From positions 1,302,001 through 1,366,000 of the forward strand of contig NZ_JAUSWX010000001.1 of assembly GCF_030815405.1 (NCBI RefSeq): a stretch of DNA of 64,000 nucleotides, in the 5' to 3' direction. Position 1 is the stretch's first letter, and every line of letters begins with the position of its first letter. The notes under the pieces were generated by a model. The model was not told where the DNA came from, did not search any database, and saw nothing but the letters and a program-made list of their open reading frames with translations. Positions 40,785 through 52,608 of the stretch are shown here, in pieces. The DNA is from Agromyces albus. GTDB lineage: Bacteria > Actinomycetota > Actinomycetes > Actinomycetales > Microbacteriaceae. Made by a program: the position numbers and the translations under genes.

Positions 40785-41771
40785 TCAGCCGCCGAAGCGT
40801 GCCACGAGGCGGTCGAACGCGGCATCCAGCTGCGAGTCGGCGATGCGCCTCGAGGGGTCGGCATCGTGCCACTCGGCGATCTCGCGAGCACCCTGCCAGA
40901 ACGGGGTGATCGCGCGGTACTCCGGCACGAGCGACTTCACCTTGTTGTTGTCGAAGATCACCGAGTGCGCCTTGTCGCCGAGGAGCCCTGGCCCGTGCTC
41001 TGGCAGTTCGCGCGCGATCGACTCGCTCGCGATGTGCACGACTCGGGCGCTCGTGCCGGCTGCGTGGGCGAGCAGCTCGGTGATCTGGTTCCAGGTCAGC
41101 ACCTCGTCGGACGTGATGTGGAACGCCTCGCCGATCGCGCGATCGTTGCCGAGCAGTCCGACGAAGGCGACGGCGAAGTCCCGCGTGTGCGTCATGGTCC
41201 AGAGGCTCGTGCCGTCGCCCTGCACGACGACCGGTGCACCACGACGCATCCGCTCGATCGCCGTCCACCCGCCGAGCAGTGGAACGCTCGTGCCGTCGTA
41301 GGTGTGCGACGGGCGGATGATCGTCGCCGGGAACCCGCGCTCGCGGTAGGCCGCGACGAGCAGGTCCTCGCTCGCGATCTTGTCGCGCGAGTACTGCCAG
41401 TAGGGGTTGCGAAGCGGCGTCGACTCGGTGATGGGGAGCCGAGCGATGGGCTTCTGGTAGGCGGATGCCGAGGAGATGTACACGTACTGGCGGCAGCGCC
41501 CTTCGAACAACTCGAGGTCGCGGGCGACCTGGGCGGGCGAGAACGACCGGAAGTTCGCGACGACGTCGAAGGTCTCATCGCCGATCGCCGCGGTGATGGA
41601 TGCCGCATCGCCGGCGTCCCCGACGAGGTGCCGTACGCCGTCGATCCGGGGCCGAAGCGTGCTCTGGCCCCGGTTCAGCAGGGTGAGCTCGTGCCCGCGC
41701 TCGACGGCGAGCGCACTCGATGCGGAACTGATGATGCCGTTGCCGCCGATGAACAGCACTCGCAGGGCCAT
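40785..41771 (-). CDS. NAD-dependent epimerase/dehydratase family protein (extended SDR)
   Basis: Nucleotide-sugar-modifying-type or reductase enzyme of unknown substrate, 328 residues. I use ATG 41771-41769, which has GAGGAGGATCC before it on the minus strand; the 300 extra upstream codons in frame are antisense to argC. The Rossmann motif at the N-terminus is unusual (FIGGNGIISSASSALA), closer to plant CSP41-type and actinobacterial SDRs than to GalE. The catalytic serine region YISSASAY and the YxxxK pair YSRDK are present. It is convergent with pheT. Confidence 0.85.
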   Translation of the reverse strand: MALRVLFIGGNGIISSASSALAVERGHELTLLNRGQSTLRPRIDGVRHLVGDAGDAASITAAIGDETFDVVANFRSFSPAQVARDLELFEGRCRQYVYISSASAYQKPIARLPITESTPLRNPYWQYSRDKIASEDLLVAAYRERGFPATIIRPSHTYDGTSVPLLGGWTAIERMRRGAPVVVQGDGTSLWTMTHTRDFAVAFVGLLGNDRAIGEAFHITSDEVLTWNQITELLAHAAGTSARVVHIASESIARELPEHGPGLLGDKAHSVIFDNNKVKSLVPEYRAITPFWQGAREIAEWHDADPSRRIADSQLDAAFDRLVARFGG

Positions 41772-41885
41772 GGATCCTCCTCGAACGACGATGGTGGGCG
41801 CAGATCCGAGCCTATGCCTGCGGGATCCGCAGCCGACCCCTGGGGTGGAGGCCCCCTCGTTTTGCGAAGCGTCCCTCCCAGCCGA

Positions 41886-41891
41886 TAGGGT
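41886..41891 (+). promoter_or_regulatory. -10 box of the arginine operon, leaderless into the Arg-rich ORF
   Basis: TAGGGT, exactly six bases before the ATG at 41898. The geometry is the same as at other leaderless genes of this window. Confidence 0.5.
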
Positions 41892-41897
41892 CGCTGC

Positions 41898-42005
41898 ATG
41901 TCCACCGCTCGGTTCGCCATTGCCGCACGCGCTTCGCGTGCCGCAATCGTGCGCAGCCGACGCCGGGGCGAGCGCCGAATCTCGGCGACCCCTGCTGCGG
42001 TCTAG
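41898..42005 (+). CDS. Candidate arginine-operon leader peptide (35 codons, 9 Arg)
   Basis: Not recognised from any database family. The ORF starts six bases after a -10 box and ends 60 bases before argC. Nine of 35 codons are arginine, seven of them within RSRRRGERR followed by a hairpin. A near-perfect 13-bp hairpin (41919-41931 with 41935-41947, one mismatch) lies inside it. Downstream, CGCCG/CGGCG flanked by GGGG/CCCC (41965-41992) can fold, while CGACGC (41958-41963) can pair instead with GCGTCG (42020-42025). This is the layout of ribosome-mediated attenuation by arginine. Arg is common in GC-rich shadows, so chance remains possible. Confidence 0.45.
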   Translation: MSTARFAIAARASRAAIVRSRRRGERRISATPAAV

Positions 42006-42065
42006 ACCGTCTGCCGCGGGCGTCGCCGGATCATCCCTCGACCGCTCAGACCCTAAGGTGGATTC

Positions 42066-43109
42066 ATGACGTACTCCGTCGCCGTTTCCGGCGCGTCCGG
42101 CTATGCCGGAGGAGAAATCCTGCGCCTCATCGCCGATCATCCCGAGTTCGAGGTGCGCACGGTCACCGCGCATTCGAACGCCGGTCAGCCCCTCGTCTCG
42201 GTGCAGCCGCACTTGCGCACGTACACGCACCTCACGCTGCAGGAGACGACCGCCGAGACGCTCGCCGGCCACGACGTCGTCTTCCTCGCGCTGCCGCACG
42301 GCACTTCGGGAGCGATCGCCGAGCAGCTCTCGCCCGAGACGCTCGTCATCGACTGCGGCGCCGACCATCGCCTCGAGAGCGAGGCGGCGTGGGCCGAGTT
42401 CTACGGCGGCGACTTCCATCCCGCGTGGGCGTACGGCGTGCCCGAACTGCCGCGGATGCACGGCACCCAGCGCGACCGGCTCACGAAGACGCGCCGCATC
42501 GCCGCACCGGGCTGCAACGCGTCGACGGTCTCGCTCTCGCTCGCACCCGGCATCCGTGCGGGCGTCATCGAAGACCGCGACCTCGTCTCGGTGCTCGCCG
42601 TCGGCCCCTCGGGCGCAGGCAAGAGCCTCAAGGCGCACCTCCTCGGGAGCGAGATCCTCGGCTCCGCGAACCCCTACTCCGTGGGCGGCGTGCACCGGCA
42701 CATCCCCGAGATCACGCAGGCGCTGCGGTGGGCGGGCGCGGCTTCGCCGACGATCTCGTTCACCCCGGTCATCGTGCCGATGTCGCGGGGCATACTGGCC
42801 ACGTCGACGGCCCGAATCGTGCCCGGAACGGATGCCGCCACCGTTCGCGCTGCATGGGAAGACGCGTACGCGGGCGAACGCTTCGTGCAGCTCCTGCCGG
42901 CGGGGCAGTTCCCGCGCACCGCCGACGTGCTCGGTGCGAACACCGCGCTCCTCGGCCTCGCGATCGATGAGGTCGCCGGCCGGGTCGTGGTCGTTGCCGC
43001 GGTCGACAACCTCGTGAAGGGCACGGCCGGCGCCGCCCTGCAGTCGGCGAACATCGCGCTCGGCATCGTCGAGTCCACCGGATTGCCCGTGAACGGAGTC
43101 GCCCCGTGA
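42066..43109 (+). CDS. argC: N-acetyl-gamma-glutamyl-phosphate reductase
   Basis: NADPH-dependent step 3 of arginine synthesis, 347 residues. The Rossmann start [15 protein letters not shown], the catalytic cysteine in [10 protein letters not shown] and the histidine in HRHIPEI are present. The ribosome site AAGGTGG precedes ATG 42066. It overlaps argJ by four bases, and the whole block argC-J-B-D-F-H is tightly packed. Confidence 0.98.
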   Translation: MTYSVAVSGASGYAGGEILRLIADHPEFEVRTVTAHSNAGQPLVSVQPHLRTYTHLTLQETTAETLAGHDVVFLALPHGTSGAIAEQLSPETLVIDCGADHRLESEAAWAEFYGGDFHPAWAYGVPELPRMHGTQRDRLTKTRRIAAPGCNASTVSLSLAPGIRAGVIEDRDLVSVLAVGPSGAGKSLKAHLLGSEILGSANPYSVGGVHRHIPEITQALRWAGAASPTISFTPVIVPMSRGILATSTARIVPGTDAATVRAAWEDAYAGERFVQLLPAGQFPRTADVLGANTALLGLAIDEVAGRVVVVAAVDNLVKGTAGAALQSANIALGIVESTGLPVNGVAP

Positions 43110-44257
43110 CCGTCACCACTCCCGCCGGATTCGAGGCGGCCGGCATCGCCGCCGGCATCAAACGCTCGGGAGCGCTCGACCTCGCGTTGATCGTGAACCG
43201 CGGCCCCTCGCAGTCGGCGGCCGCGGTGTTCACGTCGAATCGCGCGAAGGCGAACCCGATCCTCTGGTCGGAGCGGGTGATCGACGACGGGCACGTCTCG
43301 GCGATCGTGCTGAACTCCGGCGGCGCGAACTGCTTCACCGGCCCCGAGGGATTCCAGGTCACCCATCGCACGGCCGAGGCCGCGGCATCCGCCCTCGCCA
43401 TCGCCGCCGGCGACGTGCTCGTCTGCTCGACCGGGCTCATCGGCGACCAGCTCGACGGTGAGGTGCTCGAAGAGGGCGTGCTGTCGGCGGCCGCGCGGCT
43501 CTCGGCGACCGGCGGCGACGACGCGGCGCGGGCGATCATGACCACCGACTCCGTGCCGAAGACGATCGTGATCGAGGGCGACGGATGGCGCATCGGCGGC
43601 ATCGCGAAGGGCGCCGGCATGCTCGCGCCGGGCCTCGCGACGATGCTCGTCGTGCTCACGACCGATGCCGATCTCGCGGCCACCGATCTCGATGCAGCGC
43701 TGCGCGCCGCGACGAGGGTCACGTTCGATCGCCTCGACTCAGACGGCTGCATGTCGACGAACGACCAGGTCACCCTCATGGCCTCGGGCGCATCGGGCGT
43801 CGCGCCCTCGCTCGAGGCGTTCACGACCGCGCTCACCGAGGCGTGTGCGTCACTCGCGCTGCAACTGCAGTCGGATGCCGAGGGCGCGAGCCACGACATC
43901 GCGATCGAGGTCCGCGGTGCCGTGACGGAAGACGACGCCGTAGAGGTGGGCCGTTCCGTCGCGCGCAACAACCTCTTCAAGGCCGCGATCTTCGGCAACG
44001 ACCCGAACTGGGGCCGTGTGCTCGCCGCGATCGGCACGACGACGGCGCCGTTCGACCCGTATCTCGTCGACGTCTCGATGAACGGGGTCCGCGTCTGCCA
44101 TGCCGGACGCCCCGACGCGCCGCGCGAGCAGGTCGACCTCACGCCACGAGCCACGCACGTGCTCATCGAACTCCATGCCGGTGAGGCATCCGCCACCATT
44201 CGCACGAACGACCTCACCCACGATTACGTGCACGAGAACAGCGCGTACGCGAGTTGA
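43106..44257 (+). CDS. argJ: Glutamate N-acetyltransferase / N-acetylglutamate synthase
   Basis: Recycles the acetyl group from N-acetylornithine to glutamate (steps 1 and 5). The 383-residue precursor should cleave itself before T179 (LATML), the nucleophile of the beta chain. Typical stretches are [22 protein letters not shown] and [13 protein letters not shown]. The GTG start overlaps argC and the stop overlaps argB. Whether it is mono- or bifunctional cannot be told from sequence. Confidence 0.97.
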   Translation: MTVTTPAGFEAAGIAAGIKRSGALDLALIVNRGPSQSAAAVFTSNRAKANPILWSERVIDDGHVSAIVLNSGGANCFTGPEGFQVTHRTAEAAASALAIAAGDVLVCSTGLIGDQLDGEVLEEGVLSAAARLSATGGDDAARAIMTTDSVPKTIVIEGDGWRIGGIAKGAGMLAPGLATMLVVLTTDADLAATDLDAALRAATRVTFDRLDSDGCMSTNDQVTLMASGASGVAPSLEAFTTALTEACASLALQLQSDAEGASHDIAIEVRGAVTEDDAVEVGRSVARNNLFKAAIFGNDPNWGRVLAAIGTTTAPFDPYLVDVSMNGVRVCHAGRPDAPREQVDLTPRATHVLIELHAGEASATIRTNDLTHDYVHENSAYAS

Positions 44258-45189
44258 GCATGAACGGGAACGATGTGACCCAGATTGATGACGCCGAGCA
44301 GATCGGCACGGCTCCGTCCACCGCGGCCGACAAGGCGCAAGTGCTCATCGACTCGCTGCCATGGCTCAAACGCTTCCACGGTGAGACGATCGTGGTGAAG
44401 TTCGGCGGCAACGCGATGGTGAGCCCAGAGCTGCAGCGCGCCTTCGCGGAAGACATGGTCTACCTTCGGTACGCGGGCATCAAGCCCGTCGTCGTGCACG
44501 GCGGTGGGCCGCAGATCTCCGCCATGCTCGCGCGGCTCGGCATCGAGAGCGAGTTCCGCGGCGGCTACCGGGTGACCACGCCCGAGACCATGGACGTGGT
44601 CCGGATGGTGCTCTCGGGTCAGGTGAACCGCGAGCTCGTGTCGCTCATCAACGAGCACGGACCGTTCGCCTCGGGCCTCTCGGGCGAAGACGCGGGCCTC
44701 TTCACCGGTCGCCGTCGCGGCGCGGTCGTCGACGGCGAAGAGGTCGACCTCGGACTCGTCGGCGATGTGATCTCCGTCGATCCTGCGGCCGTGCACGCTG
44801 ACCTCGCAGCAGGGCGGATCCCCGTCGTGTCGTCGATCGCGCCCGACGGCGACGTGCCCGGCCAATCGCTCAACGTGAACGCCGACTCGGCCGCTGCCGC
44901 GCTCGCGGCAGCGCTCGGCGCGGCAAAGCTCGTGATCCTCACGGATGTCGCAGGCCTCTACCGTGATTGGCCGAACCGCGAGTCGCTCGTCTCGGTCATC
45001 GAGGTGCCCGAGCTCGAGGCGATGCTGCCAGGCCTCGAATCGGGCATGATCCCGAAGATGCGCGCGTGCCTCGACGCCGTCGAGGGCGGGGTCGCGAAGG
45101 CGGCGATCATCGACGGCCGGATCCCGCACTCGATCCTGCTCGAGGTGTTCACGCAATCCGGCATCGGAACGGAGGTCGTGCCCGCATGA
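44254..45189 (+). CDS. argB: Acetylglutamate kinase
   Basis: Step 2 of arginine synthesis and usually its feedback-inhibited step. TTG 44254 overlaps the argJ stop (TTGA); ATG 44260 two codons later is equally possible. The 311-residue protein has [17 protein letters not shown], the [16 protein letters not shown] binding site and a C-terminal GTEVV segment. The N-terminal helix (about 1-30) is of the arginine-sensitive, hexameric type known from Corynebacterium. Confidence 0.96.
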   Translation: MSMNGNDVTQIDDAEQIGTAPSTAADKAQVLIDSLPWLKRFHGETIVVKFGGNAMVSPELQRAFAEDMVYLRYAGIKPVVVHGGGPQISAMLARLGIESEFRGGYRVTTPETMDVVRMVLSGQVNRELVSLINEHGPFASGLSGEDAGLFTGRRRGAVVDGEEVDLGLVGDVISVDPAAVHADLAAGRIPVVSSIAPDGDVPGQSLNVNADSAAAALAAALGAAKLVILTDVAGLYRDWPNRESLVSVIEVPELEAMLPGLESGMIPKMRACLDAVEGGVAKAAIIDGRIPHSILLEVFTQSGIGTEVVPA

Positions 45190-46376
45190 ACGTCTGGCAG
45201 GACCGATTCGACCGACGCCTCATGCGCTCGATGGCCATGCCGCTCGCGAAGCTCGAGCGCGGACAGGGCGCCCGCGTGTGGGACGACACGGGCAAGGAGT
45301 ACCTCGACTTCCTCGCCGGCATCGCCGTCAACGCGCTCGGCCACGCGCATCCCGTGTTCATCGAGGCGGTGTCGGCGCAAGCGGCGAAGCTCGCCCACGT
45401 GTCGAACTACTTCACCACCGAGCCCGCGCTCGAGCTCGCCGAGCGCATCACCCGCCTCGCGGGGGCCGGCGACGCCGGACGCGTGTGGTTCGGCAATTCG
45501 GGCGCCGAGGCCAACGAGGCGGCGTTCAAGCTCGCCCGCCTCAACAACTCGGGGGGCGCACGCACTCGCGTGCTCTCGCTCGTCGACGGCTTCCACGGAC
45601 GCACCATGGGCTCGCTCGCGCTCACCGGCAAGGCGCACATGCGCGACGCCTTCGAGCCGTTGCCCGGCGGCGTCGAGCACATCCCCGCGACCATCGAGGC
45701 GCTCGAGGCGAACATCGACGATGCGGTCGCGGCCCTCTTCGTCGAACCGATCCAAGGCGAAGCCGGCGTCGTCGAGCTTCCCGACGGTTTCCTCGAGACC
45801 GCGCGCGAGCTCACCCACCGTCACGGCGCGCTGCTCATCGTCGACGAGATCCAGACGGGCGCGGGGCGAACCGGCGAGTGGTTCGCCTTCCAGCACGCCG
45901 GCATCACGCCAGATGCGATCACCGTCGCGAAGGGCATCGGCGGTGGGTTCCCGATCGGCGCACTCGTCACGTTCGGGCGCGCGTCCTCGCTCTACTCGAA
46001 GGGCCAGCACGGTTCGACGTTCGGCGGCAACCCGCTGGCGACGGCCGTCGCGAACGCGGTGCTCGGCGAGATCGAGCGCGCCGGCCTCCTCGAGAACGCG
46101 ACGCGACGTGGGCGACAGATCGGCGAACGGGTCGCGGCACTCGAATCGCCGCTCGTCGCCGGGGTCCGCGGCCGCGGCCTGCTCATCGGCATCGCCCTCA
46201 CCGAGCCCGTCGCCGCGGCTGTCGTCGCCGAGGCGATGCGCGGCGGCCTCATCGTGAACGCGGCGAACGACTCCACCATCCGGATGGCGCCGCCGCTCAT
46301 CATCGACGACCACGACATCGACGAGTTCGCCGCACGCCTCGGCAACTCGCTCGCCGCCGTCGCCGCCACCCTCTGA
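45186..46376 (+). CDS. argD: Acetylornithine aminotransferase
   Basis: PLP class III aminotransferase, step 4, 396 residues from ATG 45186, which overlaps the argB stop (ATGA). Seen are [46 protein letters not shown], the [13 protein letters not shown] aspartate motif and PLP lysine K249 ([12 protein letters not shown]). argF follows after 30 bases with its own ribosome site. Confidence 0.97.
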   Translation: MNVWQDRFDRRLMRSMAMPLAKLERGQGARVWDDTGKEYLDFLAGIAVNALGHAHPVFIEAVSAQAAKLAHVSNYFTTEPALELAERITRLAGAGDAGRVWFGNSGAEANEAAFKLARLNNSGGARTRVLSLVDGFHGRTMGSLALTGKAHMRDAFEPLPGGVEHIPATIEALEANIDDAVAALFVEPIQGEAGVVELPDGFLETARELTHRHGALLIVDEIQTGAGRTGEWFAFQHAGITPDAITVAKGIGGGFPIGALVTFGRASSLYSKGQHGSTFGGNPLATAVANAVLGEIERAGLLENATRRGRQIGERVAALESPLVAGVRGRGLLIGIALTEPVAAAVVAEAMRGGLIVNAANDSTIRMAPPLIIDDHDIDEFAARLGNSLAAVAATL

Positions 46377-49395
<3,019 letters not shown>

Positions 49396-49425
49396 CCGCC
49401 CGACGCACTCCGGGTCCGCACTGTT

Positions 49426-51117
49426 GTGGGGACGAAGCAGTTGCGGCACGCTCCACTCATGCGCAACTCCGACAGCCGCGACGGTCTGACCGTGCAGGCG
49501 ATCGCCGGCAACCACGTGGTGCTCCTCGGCTTCAACATGGAGCGTTCCGACATCCGTACCGAGAGGGTCCTCGGCTTCGCCGTGCGCCGCACGCGCCATT
49601 CTGACGGCGACGTTCGATGGATGACGGGCATGAAGACGTTCGCGAGCGTCGAACCGAATCCGCCGCCGGGTGTGGGCCGCTCGTCGCGGCATCATCCGTT
49701 TCAATCGTTCCAGTGGGCTGACTACTCCGTCAGCCCGAACGAGCACTATACGTATCGAGTCTCGGCGATGACGGGCGCCCCCGGAGCGCTCGTCCCCGGC
49801 GCCACGGTCGATGTCTCGGTCATCACTGAACCGGTCGACCTCGGCCGCCATGCTGTCTTCTTCAACCGGGGGTCCATCGCATCGCAGGAGTACGCGCGAC
49901 GGTTCCAGAACCGGCCGCCCGATGAGGTCGGCCAGGCTGCGTTCGACTGGCTCTCGCGCGGCCTCGTCGAGGGACTCGAGGCGTTCATCGGCCAAGCGGG
50001 CCCGGGTGATGCGCTGCACGGTGCGATCTTCGAGTTCAAGAACACGCGCGTGTTCAGCGCCCTCGCTGCGGCCCGTGCCCGCGGTGCGACGGTGAAGGTG
50101 CTCTACGACGGCGACTCGCAGAAGGCGGGCAATGAAGCGGCGCTCGTCGGCAGCGGTCTCGACGGCGCCGTGGCAGCGCGAGAGCGGTCGGGGCGTTTCG
50201 CCCACAACAAGTTCTTCGTCCTGAGCCGTTCGGGCGCTCCCACCGAGGTGTGGACGGGCTCGACCAACCTGTCGCAGAACGGCATCTTCGGCCACTCCAA
50301 CAACGCCCACCTCGTGCGCGACGCGGGGGTCGCGGCGACGTTCGCCGACTACTGGGCTTTGCTCGAACGTGACGTCACCCGGAAGCCGACCGCGACGGAG
50401 GCGACCGCGATGACCCCCGCACCCGCACCGGTCGGCGCGATGGATACCACCGTGGTCTTCTCACCTCGCACGGATCTCGCGGCCCTCGACTGGTATGCCG
50501 AACTCGCCGGCGATGCGTCGCGTGCGCTCTTCATGACCTTCGCCTTCGGGATGGACGATCGCTTCGTCAACGTCTACGACAGGACCGATGACGTGCTGCG
50601 CTTCGCACTCATGGAGAAGAAGGGCAACGGGTCGACCTTCGCGCAGCAGGCGGCGACGATCGACCGCATCCGTCGCCGACCGAACACCACCGTCTCGGTG
50701 GGCGCACGAGTGCAGATCAACACCTTCGACCGTTGGCTCGCCGAGACCGATCGCGCCACAGCGGAAGCGCACGTGCTGTACATCCACACGAAGTACCAGC
50801 TCATCGACCCGCTGGGCGCCGACCCCATCGTGGTCGTTGGCTCGGCGAACTTCTCGAAGGCCTCGACCGACACGAACGATGAGAACATGCTGGTCATCCG
50901 CGGCAACTCCGCCGTCGCCGACGTGTACCTGGGCGAGTACATGCGGTTGTTCTCCCACTATGCGTTCCGCGAGTCGCTCAAGTTCAGCGGCGCCACCAGC
51001 CCTGTCGAGGCCCTCCGTCGCAAGCATCTCGTCGAAACCACGAAGTGGGCGGATGCCGGGTACTTCCGCGCGGGCACCGACAGGTTCCTGCGCCGACGGT
51101 ACTTCGCCGGGTTGTAG
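49426..51117 (+). CDS. Phospholipase D-like domain protein with an N-terminal fibronectin-like region
   Basis: Unusual protein of 563 residues; start uncertain (GTG 49426 or ATG 49459). Residues about 15-135 look like a beta-rich, fibronectin III-type domain (HYTYRVSAM). Two PLD repeats follow. The second is canonical: HTKYQLID with GSANFS. The first has HNKFFVLS, where serine replaces the usual aspartate, but retains GSTNLS. No signal peptide is seen, so it is probably cytoplasmic. It could be a phosphodiesterase, nuclease or transphosphatidylase; the substrate is unknown. It stands alone and is convergent with the next gene. Confidence 0.8.
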   Translation: MGTKQLRHAPLMRNSDSRDGLTVQAIAGNHVVLLGFNMERSDIRTERVLGFAVRRTRHSDGDVRWMTGMKTFASVEPNPPPGVGRSSRHHPFQSFQWADYSVSPNEHYTYRVSAMTGAPGALVPGATVDVSVITEPVDLGRHAVFFNRGSIASQEYARRFQNRPPDEVGQAAFDWLSRGLVEGLEAFIGQAGPGDALHGAIFEFKNTRVFSALAAARARGATVKVLYDGDSQKAGNEAALVGSGLDGAVAARERSGRFAHNKFFVLSRSGAPTEVWTGSTNLSQNGIFGHSNNAHLVRDAGVAATFADYWALLERDVTRKPTATEATAMTPAPAPVGAMDTTVVFSPRTDLAALDWYAELAGDASRALFMTFAFGMDDRFVNVYDRTDDVLRFALMEKKGNGSTFAQQAATIDRIRRRPNTTVSVGARVQINTFDRWLAETDRATAEAHVLYIHTKYQLIDPLGADPIVVVGSANFSKASTDTNDENMLVIRGNSAVADVYLGEYMRLFSHYAFRESLKFSGATSPVEALRRKHLVETTKWADAGYFRAGTDRFLRRRYFAGL

Positions 51118-51126
51118 CGGCTGGCG

Positions 51127-51151
51127 GGCGTCGCGCTCCGTCGCGAGCGCC
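51127..51151. terminator. Possible bidirectional terminator hairpin
   Basis: GGCG-TCGCG pairs with CGCGA-GCGCC with one bulged base and a 6-base loop, between two convergent genes. No U-run. Confidence 0.4.
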
Positions 51152-51154
51152 TAC

Positions 51155-51757
51155 TCAGCGGATCGCGAGATGCACGACGAGTGCTGCGGCGCTCGCCCAG
51201 ATGAGGCTGGCGAACGTGCCGATGATGAAGCGCTCGCGTGCCTCGGGTGCCTCGAGCTCGGTGAATCGGCCGACGCCCTTCACGGCGACGACGATGGCGA
51301 GGGCTTCCGGGAAGCCGGCGACGATGGCGCCCGCCGTGGCGATGCGTTCGAGCACGCCGATGGTCAGCCCGCCGCGCAGCACTTCACGGCGCTTCGTCGA
51401 CGCGATTCCCTGGCGTTCCTCACTAGCGGAGGGCTTCTCGGCGACGATGATGCCACCGTGCAGTCCGGGAGCGACCGTGCCGCCCATCGCGAGGTCGAGT
51501 GCGGTCGCTGCGGCAGGGCTGCCACCGAACAGCGCGATCGTCAGGCCCAGGATGGTGACGAGCGGTGCCAGCCCGAACTGCGCCGGTGCGCTCGCGGTCG
51601 CTGCTGCGAGGAGCGCGATGCCGAGGGTGCCGGCCGCGAACCACACGTAGGAGCGGCGCGGCCGCAGGTAGGCGAGCACCGAGAACGCCGTCGACGCGAT
51701 CAGCGCGAGCAGCAGTGCCGACCAGGTCATGACGGCGGCGAGGTCGACGAGGTTCAC
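51155..51757 (-). CDS. SatE/DUF3307-like membrane protein
   Basis: A 200-residue integral membrane protein, GTG start behind GGAAGGAG. Membrane segments lie at about 8-30, 38-58, 64-84, 140-160 and 178-198, with a cytoplasmic loop at 100-135. The last 75 residues follow a pattern I recognise from SatE/DUF3307 proteins: TIGVLERIATAG, then AVKGVGRFTELE and ERFIIGTFASLIWA. It is encoded 75 bases after, and on the same strand as, the SatD-like gene, the known pairing. The family assignment is from memory and function is unknown. Confidence 0.6.
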   Translation of the reverse strand: MNLVDLAAVMTWSALLLALIASTAFSVLAYLRPRRSYVWFAAGTLGIALLAAATASAPAQFGLAPLVTILGLTIALFGGSPAAATALDLAMGGTVAPGLHGGIIVAEKPSASEERQGIASTKRREVLRGGLTIGVLERIATAGAIVAGFPEALAIVVAVKGVGRFTELEAPEARERFIIGTFASLIWASAAALVVHLAIR

Positions 51758-51832
51758 GCAGCTCCTTCCGAACCGGGACCGTGCGGTCCGAGGCCTTCGA
51801 GCAGCATAGCGAGGCCGTCGACTCCCGCTTCG

Positions 51833-52456
51833 TCATTCGGGGGGAGTGTGCGTGGCCTCGCCGTCGAGCTCCTGCAGCAGTCGGATGAGCGGAGGAACAG
51901 CCTCCTCCTCGGCTCGCCACATCGCCGCCTTCAGGCGTGCGCTGACCGCGGCTGGGCTGATGTCGAGCATGGCGGCGGCCTCCTTCTGCTGTCGGCCCGA
52001 CCTGACGAGCTCGACGACCTCCCAGCCCGGCTCCGTCCGGCGTTCGCGCAGCAATACGAGGAGCCGCACGAGCGGTTCGACGTCGGCCACGGTGACGCGG
52101 GTCGTGAGCGGCGCTGCTCGCAACGCGAATCGTCCATCCGCTCGCTTCGCCGCGCCCACGGCGTCGCGGGCGGCGATGAATGCGCTGCCGCTCGCCTTGC
52201 GTGCCGCGTCGGGCACGGGATAGCGGATGTCTCCGACGCCGAGCCCGACGCTCCAGCGGCCGGTGCGCGTGGTGTCGAGCACGATCGCGAGCGCGGTCTC
52301 CGCTGACGTGGTCACGAGTTGCACCTCATCGCCGGCGGTCTGGTCGACCGGGAGCATGAGCCCGTCGCCGAACTTCTCGGTGAGGTCGGCGACGAGTGCG
52401 CCGGTTCGATCCGGTTCACGGCGGCTTCCGACTTGGTCGGCGGTGATGACGAACAT
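51833..52456 (-). CDS. SatD-like protein with a palm-like GDE motif and C-terminal helix-turn-helix
   Basis: 207 residues, ATG 52456 behind AGAGGAG. The N-terminal 120 residues (ITADQVGSR, TAGDEVQLV at about 41-49, SVGLGVGDIRYPVP and an Ala-rich helix AFIAARDAVGAAKRADG) have the order of motifs seen in SatD proteins, which in turn resembles nucleotide-cyclase palm folds. Residues 150-185 form a helix-turn-helix (KEAAAMLDISPAAVSARLKAA). It is probably co-transcribed with the SatE-like membrane gene. A DNA-binding or signalling role is inferred; enzymatic activity is not shown. Confidence 0.65.
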   Translation of the reverse strand: MFVITADQVGSRREPDRTGALVADLTEKFGDGLMLPVDQTAGDEVQLVTTSAETALAIVLDTTRTGRWSVGLGVGDIRYPVPDAARKASGSAFIAARDAVGAAKRADGRFALRAAPLTTRVTVADVEPLVRLLVLLRERRTEPGWEVVELVRSGRQQKEAAAMLDISPAAVSARLKAAMWRAEEEAVPPLIRLLQELDGEATHTPPE

Positions 52457-52529
52457 GTGTCTCCTCTACTGAAGGCCAAGGCATTGAGGTGAGGCAGTGA
52501 AACTTGGAGCCTAGTGCTTCAGGTGATAA

Positions 52530-52558
52530 AGGCTACATCATTACTTGACATGACTCAA
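52530..52558 (-). promoter_or_regulatory. Promoter of the SatD-like gene
   Basis: On the minus strand TTGAGT (52558-52553) and TAGCCT (52535-52530) are separated by 17 bases, a good housekeeping promoter about 70 bases from the start codon. It overlaps the opposing promoter for tyrS. Confidence 0.55.
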
Positions 52559-52574
52559 TGCTGAGGACTATATC
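52545..52574 (+). promoter_or_regulatory. Promoter upstream of tyrS
   Basis: TTGACA (52545-52550) and TATATC (52569-52574) with an 18-base spacer. This is the strongest consensus promoter among the coding genes of the window. A second box, TAATCT (52597-52602), sits six bases before the GTG of tyrS and could give a leaderless transcript instead. Confidence 0.6.
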
Positions 52575-52608
52575 CGATTTGACTGGATCGCGCTGATAAT
52601 CTGTCGGG

